Part shown: positions 33,827 through 45,730 of the stretch, in pieces
Layout of the letters: every line of letters starts with the position of its first letter
Position numbering within the stretch: the stretch's first letter is position 1
Assembly: GCF_001641265.1 (NCBI RefSeq)
Contig: NW_020167567.1
Span: 1 to 58,860, forward strand
Source: Pseudogymnoascus destructans
Lineage: Eukaryota > Ascomycota > Leotiomycetes > Thelebolales > Thelebolaceae
Length of the DNA: 58,860 bases
Direction of reading: 5' to 3'
Notes under the pieces: generated by a model
Database searches by the model: none
What the model was told of the DNA's origin: nothing
What the model saw: only the letters and a program-made list of their open reading frames with translations
Translations under genes and position numbers: made by a program

Positions 33827-35066
33827 GAGGGTGGTGGATGAGAAGTTGCTTGGAAGGCTGGTTTTTATACGCCCATTGTTGAGGAGCTTCGATACCTAGA
33901 TTACTTAAAGCTATATATCAGTTTCTTGCGTTTTACAAGCTGGTCATTCTAACTATAGAGAATCTACTTTTTAAATTAGAGTCGTAATTATGTGTGACGA
34001 AAGTTATGTGAAAAACCATATACCTATGAATTAGTCTCACTTTAGCACTTGAAAAAAATAACTGCTCCCCTCTTAATCATATCACCAGACTATATGTGAA
34101 ACTATATCTTGACTTATAGAAATATAATAGAGCTTATCTCCGTGTTAGCAGCTAATTCCGTTGTTACTGTTTTCAAAAAATTCGGGACCTTGTAAGCGTT
34201 GGGCATATTTCGGTGCGCATCGGCAGCGCGTCGGCAACAATATGATTGCCTAATGTCCACTACTCTCCTCTCTAACTCCGTAACTAAGAATTCATAAAGT
34301 CGCATACAGATAGTGTATCAGGAGAGAAACAGTAGTCATGGGCATAGATTCTCTTATAAGGGCAGCAGCGAAGCGTGGTGTTCCGTGAAGTCTGATATCT
34401 TGGGTTGAGGGCTCTGTCGCGATGGCGCATACAAATGAAGATTTGGGAGAATCTGAGAAGGGAGATGTTGAGACAACGGCCCAAGAGACAGATGTCGTGA
34501 TGGATGGGACGACATATCTTTCACGGTGAGAGGGGGGATATTTTGAACAGCTTTAATTATCTGATATAATAAATATAATCGATGTGCGCTTTGTCGCAAT
34601 AATCATTAGCTTAATGTCTGTATCATGGGAATGCCCGCGTTGAAGTAATATCCGCCTATTTTATATCTCCGATATCCTCTGCACCCACCAACGGTTGCGG
34701 TTTAGAGTCGAAGCTCGGAGTTCGGACCCAGCAGACTGCATTGCAGCTTAGGTTCTAACGCTCTCCGAGAGGAGCTGCATTCCTAGGGCCTTTATCCAGC
34801 CGCCAAAACTGATGCTGGCCAGAGCAAGACCAAGTGCACTGGTGAGAACCACCTGATGATCAGCCTCGACACGATACCAGAACCAGATAAAAATAGTTCC
34901 CCCACCACTCCCAAACAAATGAACCAAGCCAGAACGATCCCCTCTATCAGCACCATAATTCTCTCCATCCACTCGTCCAACCCCCCACTCCATCTTCCAG
35001 CAACCTGCCCCAGACAAAGTCGGCTCGAAAAACAGCAACACCAAATTAAATCCCCCCGCGATCCCT
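33827..35066. other. Intergenic region, no convincing gene
   Basis: The stretch 33.85-34.7 kb is AT-rich. A 98-codon minus-strand frame at 34748-35044 has a hydrophobic stretch, but no family resemblance and no splice support. I leave it uncalled. Confidence 0.4.
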
Positions 35067-37469
35067 TCAGAGGGCCCAGTCGTCAGTACCCGCCGATACT
35101 GATGGGGCCACGCTCATAAAAGCCGGGTTCGCCTGCTCGGCCTTTCCACTCTCCAAATTCATCCTCAAATCATACTCCTCAAACGTCTCATCACGTCCCC
35201 CATTCAACCGCATTCCCTCACCCCAGCCACCCCACCTCACGTCACCAGCCGCTCCAGCGCCCATAGCCTCGCCCATCCTAGCCTCTGGCTCCTCATACTC
35301 ATTAGGGCCCGCTACAGCCTCTGACTTCATCCACAGCTTCAATTCGCCACGGTTGGTCAAGAACCCCGCGTCGGCCCTGATACCGTCTTCATACCTGAAC
35401 ATATCGCGGCCTGCCCGGTCGATCAGGAGGTCTAGCGACACCTGCTGGGCCACGGATCTGCGTTTCTGGATCGGCATGAAAGGATTACGCGCCTGCTCCT
35501 CGGCCATCTCGTCCAGCAGACCTTCCAATTTGCCTTCTCCCCCGCACAGCCCTTGCGCGCAAACCTCGCACAGCCTGAGCCCGCACCCAACCTCCCCAAC
35601 AAATCGGTCCGGGACGCAGCACTCGTAGAACGCCGGTGCGACACAGACAGAGCACCACAGTATATCCTTGGCCGTGTTTGAGCCTATCCCGCGGGACTGG
35701 TCACGCCAGATCTTCGAGATGGCGTCGTTGAAGTCGAAATCGCGGGAGTGCTTGAGGCCGGCGACGGCACGGATGCGGTGGGACTTGCAGAAGAGGATTC
35801 TTTGGCGCTCGAAGGTGCAGTCGGTGCAGACGAAGGTTGGGTCTTCGTAGATTATTTCTTCGGGTTTTTTGGGGCCTGGGCCTTGTTCGCCTTGTTCGCT
35901 TTCTTCCGCGTCTTTTTCTTCTTCGCTTTCGTCCGGTTCTTCGATTTCCTCTCCTTCTTCCTCTGATTCATCGAATACCTCTTCTTCGTTGTCTGCCGCT
36001 AATCTTGGGATGCATTCTTTGTAAACGAAGGGATTGGCCGGGGATGGTTCCTTGGGCCCATAGACTTCAATTTCCACGGGCTCTCCGAGACCCAGCATGG
36101 GGAATGCGGTGGTGGTGTGAAAGTGACATGGAGTTTGCTGGGCGAAGGAATTCATACCCATAAAGGGGGCTGGGGTTGTGTTGACATTGACATCGAAGGT
36201 GATCGGGTGGCAGAACCTGGTCTTGATGGTCTTTTTGAACATCCCCTGTGGCAGTTCCTCCTTCTTCTTCGGCGCCGCGCGAGGGCGCGGCACAGAGCCC
36301 ACGAAGAGGTTGTTCATACCCCTGGCAGATGCCTTGCTGGCCGCCGCCTTCCCCCCCTTGCCATTTTTAGTCCCGACTTTCCCCGTCTTGATGACCTTAT
36401 CCTCAAAGCTGCAGTTAACCTTTCTCGAAACGCATCGTTTACAAGGGCCGACATTAGCCTTTGTTTTCAATGAACAGCGATTGAACTCTCCAGCCCGACA
36501 TGGGTCGCATGATATGTACTTGCGATTCTTGGGGTCGATCTTTGGCGCCGCACTCTGCGCCGCCAGCTGCACGATCTTCTTGCCATTTTTCTTCTTTTGC
36601 TCCCTTTGCATTCGTTTTTGGTCCGCCTTATTCTTCCTGGCAATGGCGAAGGCATGTTGTTTTGCGTCCTTTGCCTCTTGGGTCTTCGGTTTTAGAACGA
36701 CGCAGGGGATGCCTTCCTCGGAACATGTGGTGCAAGGAAATTGATTGGGGTCATCAAGAATACTACATTCAAGTCCGAAATGCCTGCATGCTGAGCATGC
36801 CTCATCGATTGTTTCTGACCTGCGTGGTGTGTTAGTTTTTGTTGCACGGGAAATGTAATATACTTACTCCTTTGCCTTCCCTTTCCCCTTCCACTTCTTT
36901 CTTCCTGCCGCAGCCGCAGTCTTTTTCTTCGAGCCTTTTCCACGCTTCGGCTCAACAGAGCGTTCCTCTGCAGAAACATCGTCCTCAATTGATAGCAAGA
37001 TTTCTTCACCTTGGGAGTCGTATTGGGTGATTCCTACGTCGGGCTGTACGGCCGACTTTTTTTTCGCCGGCCTCCTATTGGCAGCAGCTTCTTCATTGGG
37101 ATCATAGTTGCCACTCTCATCATAATCCATGGCACCAGACCCCTTGAATACCCTTCTCTCCACATTCTTTCTGAAGCCATACGTTCTGGCGTCTTTGAGC
37201 CTCTGCAGGACAGGTTTTCCGCTGCCTTGCTTGGCATGTCCTTCACCTAGAGTGGGAAAGCCATGGTGGGCCGGAGGCGTGGGGGAGGAGTTGAAGCTGG
37301 AGTTGGGTGACCCTTCTGCGCCATTGTCGCCGGTAGGAACCTTGTCCCAAAAGTCTCTGCGCTCGGCGTTTTCAGCATCGGAATTCGAGACCTGTGTCTC
37401 CTTTAGGGTGTTCTTTGGGGCTTCGGAACCGTCCTCAATAAAGTTGAGAAAATTAAAATCGTCCGCCAT
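35067..37469 (-). CDS. Nuclear-type protein with two Zn2Cys6-spaced clusters and a cysteine-rich C-terminal half
   Basis: Exons 37469-36868 and 36819-35067 (intron 36820-36867, GTAAGT..GCAG); 2355 nt, 784 residues. Residues 1-200 are disordered and end in a lysine-rich, nuclear-signal-like stretch. Cluster 1 (about 208-240) is CSACRHFGLEC, ten residues, then CTTCSEEGIPC; it appears in frame only after splicing. Cluster 2 (about 305-337) is CDPCRAGEFNRC, ten residues, CKRCVSRKVNC. Both are CX2CX6CX10CX2CX6C, the spacing of fungal binuclear zinc clusters. A long acidic Glu/Ser tract follows, then CTDCTFERQRILFC and CSVCVAPAFYECC..CGLRLCEVCAQGLC, a RING- or PHD-like pattern. A DNA-binding regulator is plausible; the family is not recognised. 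Confidence 0.85.
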
Positions 37470-38814
37470 TGTGACTAATAGTGAGAGTGTAAGTTGGTTG
37501 TCATAGTGTCTGCTGGTTCACATGCACGCAATAGCAGGTCTGGCCAATGTGCACGAAAAGAAAAGACTGAGCAGGTAAAATATGGCTTGATAAACTTTAT
37601 GTGCCAAAGTGAGAATGAGACCGTCCACCCTGGAACAAACAATGTGGGACCTGTGGTTGAAAGTAGGCTTGAGCTTCAACCGTAGGAAGTGAAGATATCA
37701 TATGTTACCAAAAGAAAATTATGAGAATGATGTGGCCAGTGATAGGAAGATGAGAAAATGCGAGTGAAGCACAAAAATAAATAGGTAGAAAGATGGCAGT
37801 GAGAAGAGAAGTGTTCTTGATGTGTACACATCCCATTGAGAGTTATGCTGCAGCAGTAAGGCCCCTCAGAAGCGTAATGCAGCGACGTGTAACGCCAGCG
37901 CAATTAGCGGACAGAAATTATGCCCGCTAAAATATATGATAGCGACTGGGATGGCTAATTTGTCGTGACTGAAACTTTGGCGTGGGATGGAAATCCCAAC
38001 TAGCGAAGCCAAGTTATCAACACATGATAATGAATGTATTTATCACTTACCAGACGTCCGATGAGGGCCACTTTTGAAGTGAAGTCGAATTGTTATTCAG
38101 CGCTGGATATTTTTCTGTAAAGAATCGAGTCAGCGTGCAACTGATTGTATCAGCACTGTGCTGAATCTGAACAGAGTAGGTCAATGTGAGAGTTGTTGAA
38201 GGGCTGGGGTTGGTATGTATGACGAAGGCAGAGGAGTAGATGTTCGAAGTATTGCAGCAACCACCTGCTCAATAGAAGTAAGAGTAGGTTGGTGGAAGGC
38301 AGAGAGAAGTTGCTCTTCGAGATCGGAGCATAAGGCAGAGGAAGTAAATGGCAATGCAGATGGTGCAATATATAGCTTCCGAGTAATGAGGCAAGGAAGT
38401 AAGTAGTTGATCAAGAACTGAGAGAGGACATGGGCCCAAGAAATATGGTCTTTTGGTATCATCGAGTTGGAAGGAGAGTACACACGTTTCCAAGAGTTGG
38501 TGGTATGCCGAAAAATAAGAAGTGAAGAGTCAAACTGCTTTGCACCACTGGCATTGGCAGTGTAGATGCGCTTCCGCAATCAGGTAAGAGATGTCAAGTA
38601 AGGTTGAAAGACACCTGGAAAACCTTTGGCTTTTTTAAGCCTTGAATTCATTCTACCGCAATGCCGAGAGTATATCCCAGCTGGCGATCAACTTATCAAC
38701 TTCATGTTGTAAGATTCTCCAAAACTTCACTTCCCAATAACGCCTCGCCATGCTAACCCATACCAAAACACCAGCACTCCCACATCTCCACAATGAACGC
38801 ACCTGTCATCAGAG
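37470..38814. other. Intergenic region between the zinc-cluster gene and TCA17
   Basis: About 1.3 kb, AT-rich. Minus-strand frames of 70-130 codons at 38150-38580 have no recognisable domain. The region probably contains the promoter of the zinc-cluster gene. Confidence 0.4.
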
Positions 38815-39557
38815 TCACAGCGTCATTGCCCCTGCCTTCCAGTTCGCCCCAATCCTCTTCATCTCATCCGAAAACCGTCGACTCCCGATCTTCTTTCCCC
38901 CATGCCCCGTCAACGGGCTGTGGTCGTCGGGTTCGTAGAAGGGATTCTGGAGGAGGCGGACATATGCCGTCTGGATGGCTCGGAAAACCTATAATAGTAC
39001 GTTAGCCCCAGCTCATTCATATACCTCCCCAACGAAGCTGAACACCACCACAGACATCCAATGACAGGCAACAAACTCACAATCTTCATCTCTCCCTCCC
39101 TCAGCCCCAGTCCACCGACAACACCCTTCCCTCTCCTCACCTCCTCCTCCCTCTCCCCTCCACTCCCCCTCATATCAACACCCACCACAAACCTCACCCC
39201 AGTATTCGTCTCCCACCCAAACATCGCCAACCGCTCATCCACATTCTTCAACAGTCCATAGTCGGAGCTCAGACCCTGTCCATTCACCGCATTCGCACGC
39301 GCGCGCGCTTCAAAGATATCCAGCGTCGACGAGATCAGGAGCGAGGTCTGCAGCGGGGTGAGGAGGGGCTCTGGGAAGCCGCCTGGGGATTGAGGAGGGC
39401 AGGTGGGGAAGATGGATATGTGGAGGGGGTTGTTCTGTTGGGGAGGGAATGTTAGTTAAAGATGGGTAGATGGGGAAGGGGAGAAAGGAGGAGGGGCATT
39501 TACGGCTTTCCCTATTATGCCTATGCAGGCTATGCAGGGCGTAGTTGCCATTGCCAT
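38815..39557 (-). CDS. TCA17: TRAPP complex subunit Tca17 / TRAPPC2L-like
   Basis: Three exons: 39557-39504, 39434-39081, 38988-38815; 582 nt, 193 residues. It starts MAMATTPCIACIGIIGKANN (a second Met at 39551 is possible). The sedlin-like longin fold shows CIGIIGKANNPLHISIF, then SSTLDIFEARARANAVNGQG, SDYGLLKNVDERLAMFGW, TGVRFVVGVDMRG and, after the last intron, VFRAIQTAYVRLLQNPFY. TRAPPC2L/Tca17 helps assemble the TRAPPII tethering complex at the Golgi. The introns (69 and 92 nt) have CTAAC-type branch sites. A low-complexity Gly/Arg/Glu insert (about residues 115-130) is an unusual addition. Confidence 0.85.
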
Positions 39558-40011
39558 TGCTGTTGTGGGTTGTGGTGGTGCGGCACGAGGCTGAGGCTGA
39601 GGAATTGGGAGTGTTTGGGGATGTGTCACGTTATCAGGTGGTCACGTTTTTGAGAGCAGCTTCAGGGGCACGGTGCTATACTCGTGCGGTCTAAAGGTCC
39701 ACAGTAGGACCCATTAGTAGTCGACAATTAATATCAGAATCAAAGCTTATAGAAATAAATATTTTTTTGCTCTATTTTACGAGTGGCTTATTGATTTTCC
39801 TCCAGCTTTCTGGGGGAACAACAATATTCCCAAGCCGAGGACATCCGCATCCTCGGATGCCCATCCGCTCCACCGCCTTGACTGCCCTAACATGTCGGAA
39901 ACGTGGGGGTTTCGGTGCTATCCATCCCGACCTCGTCAGGCGACGTCCAGCCATGCAAACGCGATGGTCTCATTAGAACACCACCTCATTTCCAAACTGT
40001 GATCCCTCGCC
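39558..40011. other. Divergent promoter region, TCA17 / MCT1
   Basis: 454 bp, AT-rich in the centre near 39740-39785. No gene is seen. Confidence 0.4.
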
Positions 40012-41357
40012 ATGAGGACCCTGGCTAAGGGCCTAGCTGTTGCTCGGCCAGGATTTGCCAGCGAGGCCATCCTGAGATGTGAGACCTTGAGCGCGATTCC
40101 CGGCCGGCAAGGTAGCCGGTCTGGACTACAACACCCTCTATACACCAGTTCACAGCGGCAGGAGCGCTCCATAATGACAAAACGCCGGCCACGCACCGCG
40201 CTCTTCTTCCCAGGTACGCCTATCCTATCCCCCCTCTCTCGCGCCTGTCTAACGCGTTTCCCCCAGGCCAAGGCGTCCAAAAAGTCGGCATGCTCAAGCC
40301 ATGGCTCGATGCCTTCCCCCGCAGCGCCGGCCCAACCATCGAAGAAGTCGACCACCTCCTGGGCTACAAACTATCCACCCTCATCGAAGAAGGCCCCAAC
40401 AGCGCGCTCACAGCTACCATCCACTCCCAGCCCGCCATCATGGCAACCTCAATCATGATCCTGCGCGTCCTCGAGGCGGAGTTCGGGTTCCACCCCCCCT
40501 CGCGCTGCGATGTCACACTGGGGCACTCGCTTGGTGAGTTCGCTGCCCTTGTGGCTGGGGGATACGTTACGTTTCAGGACTCGCTGTATCTGGTGCGGCG
40601 TCGCGCGGAAATCATGGTTGAGTGCTCCCGTAAGGCTTCGGAGGAGTTCGGCGGCGAATACGGCATGATCGCCCTTGTCACCGAGCCGGACCACCTGCGC
40701 CCTCTCGTGGCTGCCATCCACGACTTTATCGGCCACAATGACGCCGGCGTGAAGACGAATAGCGGGGAGGATGTTCCGCCGATTCAGCAGGTGTCGATTG
40801 CGAATATCAATAGCAAGAACCAGATCGTGTTGAGTGGGAATATCAATATGATCCGGACGCTGCTGACGCACGTGCGGAGCTTCGGGGGACATGATCCTAG
40901 AGCTGTGCGGCTAAAGAGTGATTCCCCCTTCCATAGCCCGCTGATGAAGCCGGCGAGTGGCATGATGAGGAGGTTGCTGGATGGGAAGAGTAGGGTGGTG
41001 GGGCGCGAGGACGAGGATATAGTGATGTGGCCGGGGGTAATGGAGATAGTGTCGAATGTGTCGGCGAGGCCGGTGACGTCGAAGGCGGAGTTGAAGGATA
41101 AATGGACGAGGCAGTGTGTGGATACCGTGCGGTGGTGGGATAGTATTAAGTACCTCGACCAGGAGCAGAAGGTGCGCCGCTGGATTGGGGTTGGGCCGGG
41201 GAAGGTGGGGAGGAATCTCGTGGGGAAGGAGGTTGGGATGAGGGGGAAGGATACGGTGAAGGGGGGTGGGGTGTGGGGGATTAGTGACCCGAAGGAGATT
41301 GAGGAGGTGATGAGGGCGTTGGAGGATACGGAGTCGATGTATTGCGACGATGATTGA
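40012..41357 (+). CDS. MCT1: Mitochondrial malonyl-CoA:ACP transacylase
   Basis: Exons 40012-40213 and 40267-41357 (intron 53 nt, branch TCTAAC); 1293 nt, 430 residues. It transfers malonyl from CoA to acyl carrier protein in mitochondrial type II fatty-acid synthesis, which feeds lipoate formation. Residues 1-55 look like a mitochondrial presequence. Then come RTALFFPGQGVQKVGM (split by the intron inside Gly), HSQPAIMATSIMIL, the nucleophile elbow TLGHSLGEFAALVAGGY, the active-site region SPFHSPLMKPA with the catalytic His, and SNVSARPVTS. The closing region is rich in G and has one-sided codon use. It is convergent with SWC4. Confidence 0.93.
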
Positions 41358-41876
41358 GATGGGGATAAGACGTACTTGGAGCTCTCTCGTGGCGATAATT
41401 GTAAGATGGCGGCGAGGGTATACAATGAACTGGGCCGCGGTGATCGAGTGACAAGCCTCGGCGGAGCATGTTGGGTAGCTATGGGATGAGAGAAAGGGTT
41501 GGTGGAGGTTTGTTTTGGAGATTGTGAGCACTAAATACACACACGGCGCATTGGGATCTCGAATCGAGATATGGGGGATGTATTTGAAGTAGCTAGGTGC
41601 TGCGGTAATGGAATATATTGCTATCACTTGTTGACATGGCAAGATCGAATGACGGTCACACCGTCACCTTTTCCAATGTCTATCGCTAGCTGAGGCAATA
41701 GTCGAATACAGCCCTGCATTTTCCCAGCCTCATGCATGCACCTCCCTTGTCCCCACCTCCCCCCAAAGGCCATGCAAAGTATCGAAGCATAATGTGTATA
41801 ACTCGTACACCACAGCACACCATCGCTAAACCCAGCACAACCCTATTATACAGCACCCCCCCCAAAAGCAAACCAT
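41358..41876. other. Convergent 3' region, MCT1 / SWC4
   Basis: About 520 bp holding both terminators. I see no gene. Confidence 0.4.
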
Positions 41877-43568
41877 CTACTTCTTCTGCCTCTTAGTGCT
41901 TTTATCACTAACCTGGCTCAACACGCTCGCACTCCTCTTATGCGCCGCCTGCTGAGCCTGCACCGACCCCGCCCTGGCCACCGACACACTCCTCTCCTTC
42001 TCCCCCCCACCCTCCGCCTTAATCTCGCCCTCCGCCTCCACCTCCCCCTCCTTCTCCATCTCACCCTCTCCCTGGCCCCCCTCCTCCTCCTTCTTCTTCC
42101 CCTTCTTCTTCTCCCTCTCCGCCTTCTGCGCCTCCGCGAGCTTAATCTCTCCATCTAGCTTATCCGACGCCTTCCGCGTGTCAAGGAGGACATTAATACT
42201 ACCCAGCAGCGCCTCGAACGCCGTCCCAACCTCAAGCGTTGGCATCACTAGTCGCGGCGGGATCTCCAGTTCAGTGAGGACATTGGTGATTCGGCTCGCC
42301 AGCACCGCCGAGCGGTTACTGACCATCTTGGCGATGCGGTCGTAGCGGAACTGTGGTCCGCTCTGGAGGCGGTCGTGCGTTGATACACCGAATACAACCT
42401 GGTCCTCCTCGCTCAGCTTGCGTCGCTCCGCCGGGCCCGCACCGCCCTTCTTGGCCGTCGCTGGCGTGGCTGCGGCTGGCTCACGCACGGTGCTATCGCG
42501 GCGATCAACGGGTGCCGCGCCCGGGCCAGCCGTAGGAGTTCCCTCGGGGCCAAGGATCGACTTCCGCTTCTTGGATTTATCGGCATTCATGAGCTGCTGA
42601 ACAAGCTGCTGCAGGCCAGCAGAGGTGGTATAGATGCCGACATTGCTGCTGCTGAGCGGCGCGTCCAGGCGAGCGTACAAGTCCTTGCGCTCCTCATTGA
42701 GGCGCTCCGAGCGCGCCATGATGCGCTTGAGTTCGATAAGAAGACTCTCTTCCTCGCGGCGCTCCTCGGAGCTGCGCGACATAGCGTTCTCAGCGAAGCG
42801 TTTGCGCAGGGCTTCTTGTACGGGGCTGAAGGACGACATCAGCTGGTGCAGGCTGAATTCGACTTGGCTCATGAACTGGACGGGGCGGTGGACAGACATC
42901 ATCTTGGCGGCAACGTCGTAGTAGCGCGCTTTGAGATCTTCGAGGGTGCGGGGTTTGAGTTCGGGGATGAGGGCGGTGCTACTCTCGGCGCCGTCGGTGG
43001 AGGGGGGAGGAACGGGCTGGTATTCGTAGCGGTCCCAGACGAGGGGCCATCTGAGGTCGAAGTCCCGCGCTGTTTGCATTAGGTAGTCTGTTTCTTCTTT
43101 GGTCCAGTCTTCGTTCTTGAGTTTGGCTTCGTACTGCTCGTCGTCGTACTTGGGGATGTTGACCTGGACATTGAACTTTGCGAATGCCGAGTCGTCGACC
43201 TCCTCCTTCACCCCACCCTCCACTGCCTCTCCACCCTCTCCACCCTCTCCCTCCTGCGCCTCCTGTTTCGGCGGCACCTCAATCTTCCTCCTCCAGTGCT
43301 TCAAGGTCATATCATCCTCCCTCGCACTATTCTTAAACGGCTTCAACTCCCACTTCGCAGCCGGCTTCCTGCTCACCAGCCTCCTCTTCTTGAACTGTGG
43401 AACCGCTGGCACAATCGAGATCGGGTTGTCCCCCCCCAGGCTCTGAACCTCGCGCTGGAGGCCCTTCAGATTGGGTCTCGCGTTTGTCAGTTTTTGTTTC
43501 TTTGCTGGGCGCGGGCCTGCACTATTGGGCAGGTCCAGCATGTCGCGCACATCGAGGGACGTCATCAT
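41877..43568 (-). CDS. SWC4: SWR1/NuA4 complex subunit Swc4 (Eaf2, DMAP1 orthologue)
   Basis: An intronless gene of 563 codons. It is shared by the SWR1 complex (H2A.Z deposition) and the NuA4 acetyltransferase in the nucleus. Visible marks: the N-terminal VRDMLDLP motif; the SANT/Myb-like DAMP domain, EDWTKEETDYLMQTARDFDL then RWPLVWDRY (about residues 152-183); TLEDLKARYYDVAAKM; a coiled coil (about 265-310) of Glu/Arg-rich helix; and a C-terminal Lys/Glu-rich low-complexity tail (about 480-540). Start choice: MMTSLDVRDM; the second Met is equally possible. It is divergent from the p24 gene across a 400-bp shared promoter. Confidence 0.92.
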   Translation of the reverse strand: MMTSLDVRDMLDLPNSAGPRPAKKQKLTNARPNLKGLQREVQSLGGDNPISIVPAVPQFKKRRLVSRKPAAKWELKPFKNSAREDDMTLKHWRRKIEVPPKQEAQEGEGGEGGEAVEGGVKEEVDDSAFAKFNVQVNIPKYDDEQYEAKLKNEDWTKEETDYLMQTARDFDLRWPLVWDRYEYQPVPPPSTDGAESSTALIPELKPRTLEDLKARYYDVAAKMMSVHRPVQFMSQVEFSLHQLMSSFSPVQEALRKRFAENAMSRSSEERREEESLLIELKRIMARSERLNEERKDLYARLDAPLSSSNVGIYTTSAGLQQLVQQLMNADKSKKRKSILGPEGTPTAGPGAAPVDRRDSTVREPAAATPATAKKGGAGPAERRKLSEEDQVVFGVSTHDRLQSGPQFRYDRIAKMVSNRSAVLASRITNVLTELEIPPRLVMPTLEVGTAFEALLGSINVLLDTRKASDKLDGEIKLAEAQKAEREKKKGKKKEEEGGQGEGEMEKEGEVEAEGEIKAEGGGEKERSVSVARAGSVQAQQAAHKRSASVLSQVSDKSTKRQKK

Positions 43569-43969
43569 GAATCGTTGAATGCGCAGCTGCGCGTTGTGTT
43601 GATCGCGTACACTGTATATCTCAATTCCCCACTCCCTCTGACGGTGTTAAACTGGTTGCCACAATAAAATGTAGCTCGTTGTGTCGTGAATGAATGTGGT
43701 TGAGCCGATGTTCCTTTTTGGTGTGTCAAAAGATTAAAGGAAGTCGTCAAGCAACCGCGACCGATTACTGGGATACCCACACCCCAACTCACGTGACACA
43801 ATCACCTTTGGCTCCACACCCCTGACCGCGGATTGGAATCTGGAACCGTGGCCGCTGTCAAAATAGCACAACCCCCACGACTCGTCCTCACATCGACCAT
43901 CACACGCGCCTCCCTTGATCCTTCCCCAGAGCGCCTCTCTCCCACAGCAAGCAAGCAAGCAGCTTAGCC
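43569..43969. promoter_or_regulatory. Shared divergent promoter, SWC4 / p24 gene
   Basis: A 401-bp gap between two divergent start codons. It includes a short GCAA tandem (GCAAGCAAGCAAGC) at 43948-43961, just before the p24 start. Confidence 0.5.
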
Positions 43970-44870
43970 ATGCGCTCCTTCCTGCCCGCGCTCTCGCTGG
44001 CGGCCGCGACGCTGCTCGTCCCGGTGCAGTCACTGTACTTCTACATTGAGGGCACGAACCCGAAGTGTTTCTTTGAGCGGCTGCCGAAGGATACGTTGGT
44101 CGTTGGGCAGTATAAGGCGGAGGAGTTTAGTCTGGATCAGAATAAATATGTCAATAATGATAATCTGAATATCTTCATCTCGGTCGAGGTATGGCATCCC
44201 ATTGCTCCCCCAAGCTCCCCAATTCATCCCCCCCTCCTTCTCCTACTTCTCTACCTCCGCTCCCAATCCGGTCCAACTTGAGAGGAAATACCAAATCTAA
44301 CACCCCCCAAGGAAGTCTTCGACAACGACCACCGCATCGTCTCTAGCCGCGGACAATCGAGCGGCAAGATCACCTTCACCTCCGCCAACTCCGGCGACCA
44401 CCGCATCTGCTTCACCCCCTCGCACTCCACCGGCCACTCCGGCTGGCTCGGCAGCCAATCGCTCGGCGGCGTCAAGCTGATGCTGGATCTGGCGATCGGG
44501 ACGACCTCGGAGATCGAGACGGATGACCATGGCAAGATTACGGATTTGGTGCAGAAGGTGAAGGATTTGAATGGGCGGTTGATGGATATTAAGAGGGAGC
44601 AGCTGTTTCAGCGTGTATGTCTCTTTTTTTTCCCCTTGTCCCTTTTTTTTTATACACCCCCGTTCCCGGGATGGAAGCAGGGGGTGAGGAGAGTGGGCAG
44701 ACATGCTAACGCACACATAGGAGCGTGAAGCCGAATTCCGCGATCAATCCGAAGCCACAAACTCCCGCGTCGTGCGCTGGACGCTCATCCAGCTCGCTGT
44801 CCTGGGTATCACATGCGCGTGGCAACTCTCTCACCTGCGCTCCTTCTTCATCAAGCAGAAGCTTACCTAG
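43970..44870 (+). CDS. p24/emp24 family cargo receptor (Erp-type)
   Basis: Three exons: 43970-44188, 44312-44614, 44721-44870; 672 nt, 223 residues. Layout: signal peptide (1-21, MRSFLPALSLAAATLLVPVQS); GOLD domain with the usual cysteine pair (NPKCFFERL and DHRICFTPS); a coiled coil, KITDLVQKVKDLNGRLMDIK; one membrane span (about 195-212, TLIQLAVLGITCAWQL); and a short cytosolic tail, HLRSFFIKQKLT, with the FF COPII-binding pair and a basic COPI-type end. p24 proteins cycle between ER and Golgi and sort GPI-anchored cargo. The FERLPKDT motif and tail fit the alpha subfamily (yeast Erp1/5/6). The introns are 123 and 106 nt, larger than its neighbours'. Confidence 0.92.
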
Positions 44871-45698
44871 ACTCCTTTGCATGTGGGTGTCTGTTTGATG
44901 AGAACTACTTTAATGGTGAAGGGCGGGGGATAGAAGGGGAAGATAGCGAGGTGTTGGAGAGGGAAGATGGGGGGAGCTGGGTGAAGTGGTGGTGGTGGTA
45001 GAACGAAGCGGAACAGGGGTAATGAGCAACGCATACCGGGTTTCCAAAATGGGGTGTTTACATATGTATCTGGGTTGTCTGTCTATCGGTCGGTCGGTGG
45101 CCGTGGTCTGTACTTTGAGCATTTTCTGAGAACAAGAAAGGAAATTCGAAAAAATATAACTAGAAATAAGCCATCTTGTTTTCGTTGATGGGAGAGATGA
45201 AGTGGGTGGACATGCACTCCCTTGGTGTCGTGGATGGGTTGGGAAGGAGGGAGTGCTATGTCCTTCACGCAAACACGTTTGGTGCCTGAACTGGCTCAGC
45301 GAGGGTTCTCGAGCGGTAGAGTACGGGGTATATGTCAGGTCCAGTAGTGACTCTGCCGTCCATTACATTTATACCCTCCCCTGAACCGAAGAACATCACA
45401 CACACATCACATCACGCCATCAAACCACATAGTAGTAATCTGGAAATATATCAAGCTTCCCCCTGTCTCTACTCTATCTATTATCCCCACCCCCATTTAT
45501 CCCCTCAACCCCCACCTCCGTCGACACCTCCCCAGTCCCCCACCCCCTTTCCAATCTCCCCCCCTCCCCCCTCTACCATTCCACGCCCCCTCACATTAAG
45601 CTTTCAACGAAAACAACAAAGAAAAATAAAACAGACGAGAAAAACACCCGCTATAACCCCACGACACCTGACACCCGCGCTCTGATATGACGCAAGTT

Positions 45699-45730
<32 letters not shown>

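Noticed and set aside
34748..35044. 98-codon minus-strand frame with hydrophobic stretches
   Set aside because: No family resemblance, no splice or start context, and an overlapping frame is equally hydrophobic.
38150..38580. Minus-strand frames of 72-132 codons
   Set aside because: No domain or recognisable family; composition like the surrounding AT-rich spacer; joining them needs unsupported introns.
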